From: JBEKUY01 sp049514555
GTDB taxonomy: Bacteria > Acidobacteriota > Terriglobia > Acidiferrales > UBA7541
Length of the DNA: 64,000 nt
Direction of reading: 5' to 3'
NCBI GenBank assembly: GCA_049514555.1
Contig: JBEKUY010000004.1
Coordinates: 62,001-126,000 of the forward strand
Shown here: positions 45,979 to 54,756 of the stretch, piece by piece
Position numbering within the stretch: position 1 is the first letter of the stretch
Layout of the letters: each line of letters starts with the position of its first letter
Translations under genes and position numbers: made by a program
The notes under the pieces: generated by a model
What the model was told of the DNA's origin: nothing
Database searches by the model: none
What the model saw: only the letters and a program-made list of their open reading frames with translations

Positions 45979-47430
45979 ATGGCCACCTTCTACATCGAAC
46001 AATTCGGTTGCCGCGCCACGCAGGCCGATGCCGCTGCCATCGAGCGCCAATTGCTCGATCGTGGTTATGACGCGGCGCCCGAAGCGAGCTTGGCGGACGT
46101 GGTTGTCGTGAACACCTGCACGGTCACAGCCGCTGCCGACGCGCAGGCCCGCGCGGCCATCCGCGAGATTGGCGCCCGCAATCCCGCTGCCCGCATCGTT
46201 GTCACGGGCTGTTACGCCCAGCGCGCTCCCGAGGATCTCGCCGCGCTGCCTGGCGTCGCCTGGGTCGTCGGAAACTCGCACAAACCCCAAATCCCTGACT
46301 TGATCGGCCAGATGGCTCCTGCCGCCGCGCGTTCAGAAGCTGCAGCGGGATTCGTTCCCATCGCCCAGCTCGTGCCCGGATCCTCCTCGCTGCCCCATGG
46401 ACCGGCTAACATCCTCACCGGTGACATTCTTGAATGCGCGGACATGCTCAGTGCTCCTGTCCTGGGCGGCGAAGCCGGACACACGCGCCCCACGCTGAAA
46501 ATCCAAGATGGCTGCAACAGCCGCTGTTCCTTCTGCGTGATTCCCTTTGTCCGCGGACGCAGCCGCAGCATGTCCCTACAAGATGTTCTGGAAAATATCC
46601 GCGGCCTCGTCTCCGCCGGCTACAAGGAAATCGTCCTGAGCGGCATCAACCTTGGCACCTACGGCCGCGACCTCACCCCGCGCGTTGAGCTCCTGGACTT
46701 GCTGCGCCAAATTGTTGATGCCACCTCGCTCGAACGCCTCCGCCTCAGCTCCATCGAGCCTTTGGACATCACCCAGGAACTCATCGATCTCTTTGCTTCA
46801 TCCACCCGCGTCGCTCATCACTTCCACGTGCCGCTGCAATCCGGTTCCGATCGCATCCTCGCCGCGATGCACCGCTGGTATCGCGCCGAGCAGTACGCGC
46901 GCCGCATCGAGTGCATCCGCGAACGCCTCCTCGACTCAGCCATCGGCGCCGATGTGATCGCTGGCTTTCCAGGCGAATCCGATGCCGACCACGCCGCGAC
47001 CGTGGACTTCATCCGCCGCCTGCCATTTACCTACCTGCACGTATTTTCGTTCTCGGAGCGCCCGGGCACTCGTGCCGCTCGCCTCCCTGAGACCGTCGCG
47101 CCCGCCGTCATTCGCCGCCGCGCCCGCGAGCTGCGTGCGCTGGGTGAACGAAAGACCGCGGCCTTCGCCAAAACCCAAATCGGCCGCCGGCTCCGCGTTC
47201 TCACCCTTCGCCCGGGTGAAGAAGACTCCGCCCTCGGATCGACGAACGCGATTTCGAGCAACAATCTGCGCGTGCGCATCTCCGGCGTGTTTCCTGCGAA
47301 CGAATTCCTCGATGTGCGTGTGCGCCGCGTGGAAGGCTGCCGCCTCATCGCTTCTCGGAACGATGACTCTGTGGAGGAGTATTTCTGGAACTCCGCTCAA
47401 GCCTCGAAGATCACTTGCGCCAGCGCCTGA
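45979..47430 (+). CDS. mtaB: tRNA (N6-threonylcarbamoyladenosine(37)-C2)-methylthiotransferase
   Basis: Methylthiotransferase acting on t6A37 of tRNA. The N-terminal UPF0004 domain has three cysteines (FGC, NTCTVT, TGCYAQR). The radical-SAM motif is CNSRCSFC (CxxxCxxC) in DGCNSRCSFCVIPFVRG, followed by LSGINLGTYGRDL. A C-terminal TRAM-like region (GRRLRVLTLRPGEED) completes it. The start ATG (ATFYIEQFGCRATQAD) fits the family; the open frame runs 144 codons further upstream through repeat-containing sequence. The 3' end overlaps acpS by 34 bp. Confidence 0.93.
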   Translation: MATFYIEQFGCRATQADAAAIERQLLDRGYDAAPEASLADVVVVNTCTVTAAADAQARAAIREIGARNPAARIVVTGCYAQRAPEDLAALPGVAWVVGNSHKPQIPDLIGQMAPAAARSEAAAGFVPIAQLVPGSSSLPHGPANILTGDILECADMLSAPVLGGEAGHTRPTLKIQDGCNSRCSFCVIPFVRGRSRSMSLQDVLENIRGLVSAGYKEIVLSGINLGTYGRDLTPRVELLDLLRQIVDATSLERLRLSSIEPLDITQELIDLFASSTRVAHHFHVPLQSGSDRILAAMHRWYRAEQYARRIECIRERLLDSAIGADVIAGFPGESDADHAATVDFIRRLPFTYLHVFSFSERPGTRAARLPETVAPAVIRRRARELRALGERKTAAFAKTQIGRRLRVLTLRPGEEDSALGSTNAISSNNLRVRISGVFPANEFLDVRVRRVEGCRLIASRNDDSVEEYFWNSAQASKITCASA

Positions 47431-47777
47431 GCGCCGGTGTGCGTCAAACTCAGCGCGATGTGTTTTGTTCCCAATTCATCCGCGATGGCGCGCGCTGCTC
47501 CGCGCAGCACCAAAACGGGCTTGCCGCTGGGCTCGCGCACCACTTCGATGTCCACCCACCGCACGCCGCGGCGCCAGCCAGTCCCCAGCGCCTTCATCGC
47601 CGCTTCTTTGGCCGCAAATCGCGCAGCGTACCGTTCGTAACGATTCCGGCTGCTCTCGCAGTATTCAATCTCCGCCGGCGTGAACACCCTGCGCAGAAAA
47701 TGCTCGCCACGGCGCTCGATCGACGCCTGTATGCGACTCACCTCGGCGATGTCCACGCCCAATCCGACGATCACCAT
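47397..47777 (-). CDS. acpS: Holo-[acyl-carrier-protein] synthase
   Basis: Transfers 4'-phosphopantetheine from CoA to ACP. Metal-binding GVDIAEVSRI and RFAAKEAAMKALG are the family signatures; ALSLTHTGAQALAQV is the C-terminal strand. Length 126 is typical. It converges on mtaB with a 34-bp 3' overlap. Confidence 0.96.
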   Translation of the reverse strand: MVIVGLGVDIAEVSRIQASIERRGEHFLRRVFTPAEIEYCESSRNRYERYAARFAAKEAAMKALGTGWRRGVRWVDIEVVREPSGKPVLVLRGAARAIADELGTKHIALSLTHTGAQALAQVIFEA

Positions 47778-47861
47778 GCCTCCAATAGCCGTTTTCTGCC
47801 GCCAACCATCCAGGGTGCGGCGGGAATGGCTCGCCCGCGATTATACTGGTGATAGCGTCTG

Positions 47862-48788
47862 ATGCCGAACACCTCCCTCCGTCCGGCACGTTCCTCACGC
47901 GCCGCCCGCACTCTGGGCAAAGGTGCATGGGTCGAATCGCGCCGCGGCGGCCTGCGCGTTCTTCAGGTTCGCGCTCTAAAAACGTTGCCTTGGCTCCTCC
48001 ATGGCTTCAGCACGCGCCCGGGCGGCGTGAGTCTGCTCGAGGGCGAGCGTGTCCTGAACCTGGGCTTCACCGATTGGGACACGCGCGAGCATGTCCAATC
48101 AAACCGCGAGCGTTTCCTCGCCGCCATCAGTGCCGCCAAGTTGCCGCTCGTCACGCTTCGGCAGATTCATTCCGATGTGGTCCACGTTTTTGACGCCGCG
48201 CCTCTTAAAAAAAACCATTGCGGCGACGCCTTGGTCGCCCGCGTCTCCGGCTTGCTTCTTGCTGTGCAGACCGCCGACTGTGTGCCGATTCTTCTTGTGG
48301 ACCCGAAGCGCCGCGCAGTAGCTGCCGTTCACGCCGGCTGGCGTGGCACCTTGCAGCGCATCGCGGAGAAAACTGTCGGACAGCTCCAGATGAGCTTCGG
48401 CGCGCGGCCTTCCGATCTCGTGGCCGCGCTTGGCCCGGCCATCGGCGGTTGCTGCTACGAAGTCGGCACCGAACTCGCCCACGCATTCTCCGCGCAGTTC
48501 GACCGTGCCGCCGATTGGTTTGACGAGCTGCGCACCGGGGACGAGCCCAACCCGCTCCAGTGGCTTTCCATGTCGCCGCCGGGCCACCATCCGCCGCCGA
48601 AAAAAGTCCGTCTCGATTTGCGGGCCGCGAATCGCCGGCAACTTCTCGATGCCGGCCTCGCCGAGAAGAATATTTTGGTGAGCGGTCTCTGCACCGCTTG
48701 CCGCAGGGAATTGTTCTTCAGCTATCGCCGTGAAGGCGCGCAGACCGGACGCCTCCTGTCCGTCATCGGCATTCGCGATGGAATCTGA
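47862..48788 (+). CDS. pgeF: Peptidoglycan editing factor / multicopper polyphenol oxidase family
   Basis: YfiH/laccase-domain protein. Metal-binding motifs: LRQIHSDVVHVF, TADCVPILLVD, AAVHAGWRGTLQ, GPAIGGCCYEVG. The family is associated with removing misincorporated residues from muropeptides and with purine-nucleoside activity. An N-terminal ~45-residue extension precedes the domain, so the true start may be slightly later. Divergent from acpS by 84 bp. Confidence 0.9.
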   Translation: MPNTSLRPARSSRAARTLGKGAWVESRRGGLRVLQVRALKTLPWLLHGFSTRPGGVSLLEGERVLNLGFTDWDTREHVQSNRERFLAAISAAKLPLVTLRQIHSDVVHVFDAAPLKKNHCGDALVARVSGLLLAVQTADCVPILLVDPKRRAVAAVHAGWRGTLQRIAEKTVGQLQMSFGARPSDLVAALGPAIGGCCYEVGTELAHAFSAQFDRAADWFDELRTGDEPNPLQWLSMSPPGHHPPPKKVRLDLRAANRRQLLDAGLAEKNILVSGLCTACRRELFFSYRREGAQTGRLLSVIGIRDGI

Positions 48789-48859
48789 CGCTTTGCAGTT
48801 CACGCTCGAAAGAGTTTCTCGCCAATCTCGTCTGCTGGAGTGCTATCGGATTCTAACTG

Positions 48860-49927
48860 TCAATTGATGACGGAGGGCTGACCACTGACGGTTTCTATCA
48901 GCGCCAACTGCCCGCACGCGGCCATCACGTCGCGCCCCCGCGAAGTGCGCACAAAGGCTGGAACATCTTTCTCCACCAGGACGCGCCGAAATTCTTCGAC
49001 CCGCTCCGGCGCTGGCTCGCGGTAGGGCAGCTCCCCGGGATTCCACGGAATCAAGTTCACTTTCGCGCGCAGATGCGCGAGCAGGCGCACCACGCGCTGC
49101 GCGTCTTCCGGCGAATCGTTGACCCCGTCGAGCATCACGTATTCAAATGTCAACCGCTCCCACGGCCGCAACGGATAGCGCCGGCACGCTTCCATCAGCA
49201 TCGCGAGCGGGTATTTGCGATTGATGGGCATGAGCGCCTCGCGCTGTTCGTCCGTCGAAGCGTTCAGCGAAATCGCCAGCTTGGGCCGGACCGTTTCCGC
49301 GCCCAATCGCTCGATTCCAGGAACGATTCCGCTCGTCGAGAGCGTCGTGTGCTTGGCCGAAAGCCCCACGCCCTCGGTGTCCAGCAGAATTCGCACCGCG
49401 GTCATCACAGCCTCGTAGTTCAGCAGCGGCTCACCCTGCCCCATGAGCACGACGTTGGTTCGCGGCGCCAGCCGCTCCTTGTGCTCCTCGAGCGGCAGCA
49501 GAACCTGAGCGAGGATTTCTCCCGCCGTGAGGTTGCGGATGAGTCCGAGCTGCGCCGTCAGGCAGAAGTGGCAGTCCACCGCGCAGCCTGCCTGCGTCGA
49601 GATGCAGATTGTCTGGCGATCCTCCGATGGCATGAACACCGCTTCCACGGAAGCAGGCCGCCCATCCTCCGCAGCGAGAGCAAGAAGATAACGCACCGAA
49701 CCATCCGTCGACACATATCGCCGCACAGCGCGCGGCATCGTGATGCGCGCTTCCTCGGCCAAACGCCCTCGCAACTTCGCCGGCAGGTCGGTCATCTGCG
49801 CGAAGTCAAACCTCCGCCCCGCGTACAGCGCGTGATAAATCTGCGCGCCGCGGTAGGCTGGCTCCCCAAGATTTTGGCAGTAGGCGCGCAGCTCGTCGCG
49901 CGATTTCCCCAGCAGTTCCGCAGGCAT
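48860..49927 (-). CDS. rlmN: Dual-specificity RNA methyltransferase RlmN
   Basis: Radical-SAM methyltransferase acting at C2 of A2503 in 23S rRNA and A37 of some tRNAs. The cluster motif CAVDCHFC (CxxxCxxC) follows CISTQAG. NVVLMGQGEPLLNYEAV, SLNASTDEQREALMP and FEYVMLDGVNDSPEDA are typical; a catalytic Cys lies in VMAACGQL near the C-terminus. GGGAG five bases before this ATG decides the start over the ATG nine codons upstream. Confidence 0.96.
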   Translation of the reverse strand: MPAELLGKSRDELRAYCQNLGEPAYRGAQIYHALYAGRRFDFAQMTDLPAKLRGRLAEEARITMPRAVRRYVSTDGSVRYLLALAAEDGRPASVEAVFMPSEDRQTICISTQAGCAVDCHFCLTAQLGLIRNLTAGEILAQVLLPLEEHKERLAPRTNVVLMGQGEPLLNYEAVMTAVRILLDTEGVGLSAKHTTLSTSGIVPGIERLGAETVRPKLAISLNASTDEQREALMPINRKYPLAMLMEACRRYPLRPWERLTFEYVMLDGVNDSPEDAQRVVRLLAHLRAKVNLIPWNPGELPYREPAPERVEEFRRVLVEKDVPAFVRTSRGRDVMAACGQLALIETVSGQPSVIN

Positions 49928-50070
49928 GCCGGCTCCCGTTTGCGATGGTAGCACGCTCTTTCGCGGAGTATCGGCGCGTCACAGCTGGGACGCCGCCTGA
50001 ACCCCGACGAAACGCTGCTCTAGAAGGTCGCTCCTCGCCGCGTTCGCATTCCCCCTCGCGCTATGCCAGA

Positions 50071-51354
50071 ATGAGATTGCACATGGAACAGCGCGACATC
50101 CAGAAACAAGCTTTGCCCAACGGTCTCGTGGTCATCACCGAGACGATGTCGCACGTCCGCTCGGTCTCGGTCGGCGTCTGGGTGCGCACCGGCTCGCGCC
50201 GCGAAACCCCGGAGCAGTGCGGCCTTTCACATTTCATCGAGCACATGGTTTTCAAGGGCACCGAGCGCCGCTCGGCGGAGGAAATCGCCCGTTCGATGGA
50301 CTCCGTCGGCGGCATGCTCGACGCCTTCACGGCCAAGGAAATGGTTTGCTTCAATGCCAAGGTGCTTGACGAGCATCTCCCCATCGCGTTCGACGTGCTC
50401 GCCGATCTTGTTCTGCGGCCGCGTTTTGCCGAAGAGGACATCGCCAAGGAAAAGCAGGTGGTCCTCGAAGAGATCAAAATGGAGCAGGACGATCCCGATT
50501 ACCTCGTCCACGAGCTCTTCGCCCAGGGTTTCTGGCCCGATCATTCTCTCGGACGGCCCATCCTCGGTACGCCCGAGACAGTGCGCAGTTTCCAGTCGGC
50601 GGCGCTTCAGGGTTCCTTTCGCTCTTGGTTTGCGCCGAATCGACTGGTCGTCACCGCGGCGGGAAATCTCACGCACGAACGCCTCCTCGAGCTTGTCGAG
50701 CGCGAGTTCGCCGGCCTCGCTCCGGCCGCTCCGCTCGACGGTCACTCGGCCCCGCGCACGGGCGCGCCTATTCGCCTCGAATCCAAGCGCGAACTCGAGC
50801 AGGTGCACATCTGCATCGGCGTGCCGTCCTATCCGCTCGGCCACGAGCGGCGGTATGGGGTATCGGTGCTGAATAATCTCCTCGGCGGCGGCATGTCTTC
50901 GCGGCTGTTCCAAAATATCCGCGAGAAGCGCGGTCTGGCCTACGCCGTCTTCAGCGAACTGAATCCGTATTCCGACACGGGCATGCTTTCGATCTACGCC
51001 GGCACGGCGCTCGAAGCTGCCGGCAAGGTCGTGGATCTCGTCGTGCGCGAGTTCCGCGATTTGCGCGAGTCCCCGGTTTCCGAGGAGGAATTGCGCCGCG
51101 CCAAGGACCATCTCAAGGGTTCGCTCATGCTCTCGCTCGAATCCACCAGCGCCCGCATGTCCAATCTCGCCCGCCAGGAACTCTATTTCGGACGTTTTTA
51201 TTCGCTCGATGAAATTCTCGCGTCCATCGAGACCGTCTCCCGCGAAGAAGTCCAGTCGATCGCCCGGGAGTTTTTCCTCACCGATCAGATTGCCGTCACC
51301 GTCCTCGGCAATCTCAATGGCTTCGCCCTCGATCGTTCCCGCCTTGTCTGCTAG
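50071..51354 (+). CDS. M16 family zinc peptidase (processing-peptidase-like)
   Basis: No clear signal peptide, so probably cytoplasmic, unlike the M16 pair at 30741-33562. The zinc motif HFIEH is at 54-58 (GLSHFIEHMVFKGT) with the distal Glu in VVLEEIKMEQDDP. The C-terminal R/Y region is NIREKRGLAYAVFSELNP. About 428 residues, single-domain-pair type. The ATG chosen (MRLHMEQRDIQKQALPNG) matches where family similarity begins; the frame extends upstream to 49945. Confidence 0.93.
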   Translation: MRLHMEQRDIQKQALPNGLVVITETMSHVRSVSVGVWVRTGSRRETPEQCGLSHFIEHMVFKGTERRSAEEIARSMDSVGGMLDAFTAKEMVCFNAKVLDEHLPIAFDVLADLVLRPRFAEEDIAKEKQVVLEEIKMEQDDPDYLVHELFAQGFWPDHSLGRPILGTPETVRSFQSAALQGSFRSWFAPNRLVVTAAGNLTHERLLELVEREFAGLAPAAPLDGHSAPRTGAPIRLESKRELEQVHICIGVPSYPLGHERRYGVSVLNNLLGGGMSSRLFQNIREKRGLAYAVFSELNPYSDTGMLSIYAGTALEAAGKVVDLVVREFRDLRESPVSEEELRRAKDHLKGSLMLSLESTSARMSNLARQELYFGRFYSLDEILASIETVSREEVQSIAREFFLTDQIAVTVLGNLNGFALDRSRLVC

Positions 51355-51487
51355 CGTGCAGCGCGGTACGCGCTCCACGAGGTACGCCAGCAGGGAACTT
51401 TCCTTGTGGTCCTGGTGTCAAAGAAACATGTCGGTTACGATCTCTTTGACTTGACGCTTCTTAAAAGCTCGTTAAGGGAGGTACCGT

Positions 51488-52219
51488 ATGCAGAGCCGTC
51501 TGTCGATGTTCATCGCAGCACTGACAGTGGTTTTCGCTTCAACTACGTGCGCCCAGGAAATACAGGTCAACCGCGCGAATAAGACCATTGAAGTCATTGT
51601 CAGTGAAACCGTTAGGGTCGATCCTGAACTGGCACAACTCCGTATTGGCTACAGGAATTTTGCAGCCAGGCATGAGGCGGCCGTCGAACAGAACGTTCAA
51701 GTGGCGAACAAGGTTACCAAAGCACTACTGGATTTAGGGGTTTCCAAAGATGCGCTGGAGACGGAAACGATCAGCGTCAATCGCACGCGTGACGCTGATG
51801 ATGAGGCGGGTAACACCAAGCTCGGCGAGTTTGTGGCCAGTCAAGAGTGGAAGGTCAGCGTTCCTATCACGGTTGCCGAGAATGTCTTGGAGCTCGCTAT
51901 CCGCTCTGGTGCCAACGTCGTGCGCGAGGTGGGCTGGACGGTCCGCGAACCGGAGAAAATCAGAGAGAGTGCAAACGCCGCGGCGCTGAAGAAGGCTCAA
52001 GTCCTTGCCGAGCAAATGGCAAAGCAGATGCGCAAGAACGTAGGTGAGCTTCTCTACGTGAGCAACGTCCAACCGGGGTTCGCTCGCATACCTCGTGGCT
52101 TGATGAGCCTTGCAATGCCACCTGCACCTCCGCCCGCGCCTCCAGCGCTCCCCATTCATCTTTTCCCGGCAAAGGTCGAGGAAACTGCAAGCGTGACAGC
52201 CGTTTTCGCGTTGGAGTAG
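51488..52219 (+). CDS. Secreted SIMPL (DUF541) domain protein
   Basis: Signal peptide MFIAALTVVFASTTCAQ, then a SIMPL domain: VIVSETVRVDPELAQLRIG, TKALLDLGVSKDALETETIS, VGWTVREPEKIRESANAAAL. A Pro-rich stretch (PPAPPPAPPALP) precedes the last beta strand (ASVTAVFALE). Function of the domain is poorly known; envelope stress and oxidative roles have been proposed. GGGAGG at 51476-51481, six bases before ATG, gives a strong ribosome site. Confidence 0.9.
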   Translation: MQSRLSMFIAALTVVFASTTCAQEIQVNRANKTIEVIVSETVRVDPELAQLRIGYRNFAARHEAAVEQNVQVANKVTKALLDLGVSKDALETETISVNRTRDADDEAGNTKLGEFVASQEWKVSVPITVAENVLELAIRSGANVVREVGWTVREPEKIRESANAAALKKAQVLAEQMAKQMRKNVGELLYVSNVQPGFARIPRGLMSLAMPPAPPPAPPALPIHLFPAKVEETASVTAVFALE

Positions 52220-52361
52220 GGTGCGGACTGCGACGCAAGCCCGTTGACGTGACCGCAGCGACCTGCGATCATCCGCGTGTAGCGTGTGGCGCAGGGTTTG
52301 CGTCAGCGAGCCCGGCACGTTTTCTTCTTCGGAGTGAGCGATCGGCCTGAGAGTTTCCATC

Positions 52362-53150
52362 TTGGCGTCGGGCAGCTCGGGCAATTGCACCTTGCTCGAG
52401 ACCGGGAGTACCCGCCTCCTCGTCGACGCCGGACTCGGCAAGCGCGAGACCTTGGCCCGCCTCACCGCCATCGAGATTTCATTCGACCGGCTGGATGGCG
52501 TCCTCATTTCCCACGAGCACACCGACCACTGCAACGGCCTGCCGCAGCTCCTGGGGCTCTGGAAACCGCCGCTCTTTGTCACCGAGCCCACCCTCGCCGC
52601 GGTCCGTCGCATCCTGCCGGACAAACTGGAGAGGCACCTCGACCGCGTCGAGACCATTCAAACGGGGCAGCTCTTCACCATCGGCGACATCGAAGTCCAC
52701 GCCTTCGCCATTCCCCACGACGCCGCCGACCCCATCGGCTTCACCTTTCGAACCAATGGCACGAAGCTCGGTCTCGTCACCGACCTTGGCTACATGCCCG
52801 AGCTCGTCAAGCACCACCTCCGCGAATGCGATTGCCTGATCCTCGAATCCAATCACGATCTCGACATGCTCAAGGTCGGGCCCTATCCCTGGATCGTCAA
52901 GCAACGCGTCCTGAGCCGCACCGGGCATCTCTCGAACAACGCCGTCAGCGAGTATCTTTGTGACGGCGAAGGGTTCGACGCCCGCGCGCGCTATCTCGTC
53001 CTCGCGCATCTCTCCGAGCAGAACAACAATCCCGAGCTCGCCCGCATTTCCGCCGAGGAAGCGCTCGGCCGCCGCCCGTCGGAATGCGCTTTCCGCGGCG
53101 AGCTGTTCGTCGCTTCCCAGCGCGTCCCCCTCAAACCCCTCGATCTGTAG
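52362..53150 (+). CDS. Metallo-beta-lactamase-fold hydrolase (YycJ/WalJ-like)
   Basis: The MBL zinc motif is HEHTDH (VLISHEHTDHCNGLP). AFAIPHDAADPIGFTF, VTDLGYMPE, LESNHDLDML, SRTGHLSNN and LAHLSEQNN match the YycJ subgroup, thought to be a 5'-exonuclease-like enzyme. The first permitted start is TTG at 52362 (ASGSSGNCTLLE); the codons before it read LRVSI, which are typical N-terminal residues of the family, then TGA at 52335-52337. Thus the real start may be CTG at 52347 or the reading frame differs upstream. Confidence 0.87.
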   Translation: MASGSSGNCTLLETGSTRLLVDAGLGKRETLARLTAIEISFDRLDGVLISHEHTDHCNGLPQLLGLWKPPLFVTEPTLAAVRRILPDKLERHLDRVETIQTGQLFTIGDIEVHAFAIPHDAADPIGFTFRTNGTKLGLVTDLGYMPELVKHHLRECDCLILESNHDLDMLKVGPYPWIVKQRVLSRTGHLSNNAVSEYLCDGEGFDARARYLVLAHLSEQNNNPELARISAEEALGRRPSECAFRGELFVASQRVPLKPLDL

Positions 53151-53213
53151 CGCGATCCGCTTCGACCGCTCAATGTCTTTTTCCTGCCCCCAATTCCTGC
53201 TAGGATTCCTCTC

Positions 53214-54647
53214 ATGAGACCCGTGCACGGCCGTTCCATCGGCGCCACGTTGCTTGCCTTGCTTCCCTGGCCGGTCGTTTTTCTTGTCCCGGGCATCTGC
53301 GGCGGGCCGTCCCGCGCGTATGCTCAGGAGTCACCGGCCGATGCGGCCGAGATCTCGCGGGACCTCCTGTACCTTGCCCCGACGCAGATCGAGCGAAGAA
53401 CGTCCGAGGAAAGCATCGTCCTGGAGTTCACTGCCCGCTGGTTCTCGTATCTCCATCGGATCGATCTCCATCGGATCGGTCTGGACGCTTCTGTTCCGAC
53501 GCCGCTAGGCAACGAGTGGCAAATTGAAAAGGCCAGTGCCGCATCGAAAGCGGCCGAGCCTGCCGCAAAAAGAGCGCTCTCGTTTACGATCGGCGGCGAA
53601 GACTACACGCTGACCGGGAGCTCGGACGATGACCGGGCCACAATCGCTTTGCGGCGCGCTAGCGGCGGTGAAACACCGGTCGAAGCGGTGGTCTGGACGC
53701 GCGAAGAACTTGTCCCGGCATGGCTGCCCGTTCTGCGGCGCCAGCGCAAGGGACTCACTGCCCCTTCGCTGCAGAAAGATCTGGAGGTTGCCGACCCCGT
53801 TCTTGAGGACGTTGCTGCCGCTGGAGAATCCGTTTGGGTCGCGCTCGGGCATTCCAAAGGCGAGATGGAGCTGGGGATCGGCACCGTGGTTCAGTTTGAT
53901 TTGAAGCAGAAGCAGGCGCGCGTCTTTCACCCCGGCGATCTGGCGACCTGCGACGTCACGCACGTTGCGCCTGGCCCATCCGATACGTTTTTCCTCGGCA
54001 CGCGAACGCAATTCGAAGGTGCGATCTCCTTCTGCGCAGGCCTGGTGAAGTTCCATCCGTCGAGTGGGCAAATCGAAAGAATCGCGCCGCCGGGCACGCC
54101 GCTTGCCGGCGCTGTCGTGACCGCGCTCATGGCGTCGCAGAATGGCGGATGGGTTGCCGCCGATTCGGGCATTTGTTCCTTTGCTCCCGACGGCGCCGCC
54201 ACATGCTGGCGCATCGTTCCGACGGTTTCCCTGAAGGCGGCCGTCCCCGTCGTCAACCGGCCGGGCGAGAAAGGCGCGGATCAACTTCCCCCCGGCGACT
54301 ACGAAGTCCTCTGGGCGAATGCCGGGTTCTTCGAGGTCGTTACAAAGGATTCGCTCGACGCCTGGCTCGCCGCCGATGATTTTGCCGAGGCGGCCGCGCA
54401 CCATTTTGATGCCGATCCGTACAGCCTGCTCAACACAGCGAGCCCGCCTAGCGCGATACGCCTGCTGGTGAAGCCCGGCGGGGATCCTCTCGGCGGCGCC
54501 ATCGCCTATCGCGCGCCGCTCGAAAAACGTCCGGTGCCGCAGGGCACGCCTGCCGGCTGGGTACGCGTCCGCGCGCACATCGGCTGGATTCCGCGCGGCG
54601 ATCTCGAAGTTGTTCCCAAGCTCGTTCCGGTGGAATCCAAACCGTAG
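53214..54647 (+). CDS. Secreted protein of unknown function
   Basis: Not recognised. Signal peptide (ATLLALLPWPVVFLVPGICG ... AYAQ) places the mature 440 residues outside the cytoplasm. The middle is beta-rich and repetitive in a way that could form a propeller (DVAAAGESVWVALGHSKG, GPSDTFFLGTRTQFEG, ALMASQNGGWVAADSGI). The C-terminus (RVRAHIGWIPRGDLEVVP) looks like an SH3-like strand pair. A short internal duplication of HRIDL/HRIGLD is encoded at 53450-53485. Adjacent genes give no hint of role. Confidence 0.72.
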   Translation: MRPVHGRSIGATLLALLPWPVVFLVPGICGGPSRAYAQESPADAAEISRDLLYLAPTQIERRTSEESIVLEFTARWFSYLHRIDLHRIGLDASVPTPLGNEWQIEKASAASKAAEPAAKRALSFTIGGEDYTLTGSSDDDRATIALRRASGGETPVEAVVWTREELVPAWLPVLRRQRKGLTAPSLQKDLEVADPVLEDVAAAGESVWVALGHSKGEMELGIGTVVQFDLKQKQARVFHPGDLATCDVTHVAPGPSDTFFLGTRTQFEGAISFCAGLVKFHPSSGQIERIAPPGTPLAGAVVTALMASQNGGWVAADSGICSFAPDGAATCWRIVPTVSLKAAVPVVNRPGEKGADQLPPGDYEVLWANAGFFEVVTKDSLDAWLAADDFAEAAAHHFDADPYSLLNTASPPSAIRLLVKPGGDPLGGAIAYRAPLEKRPVPQGTPAGWVRVRAHIGWIPRGDLEVVPKLVPVESKP

Positions 54648-54744
54648 CGCCGGCCTTCAACCGGTGGGCGGAAGGCCCCCGTCGCGCCCGCCGCGAAATG
54701 CGCTATGATGATCCTCGCGCTCGCCTCAGTGGAAATGCACTTCT

Positions 54745-54750
54745 AAGGAG
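54745..54750 (+). promoter_or_regulatory. Ribosome binding site that fixes the purB start
   Basis: AAGGAG ends six bases before the TTG at 54757. No ATG or GTG is in frame at a comparable position. Confidence 0.75.
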
Positions 54751-54756
54751 CCGACA

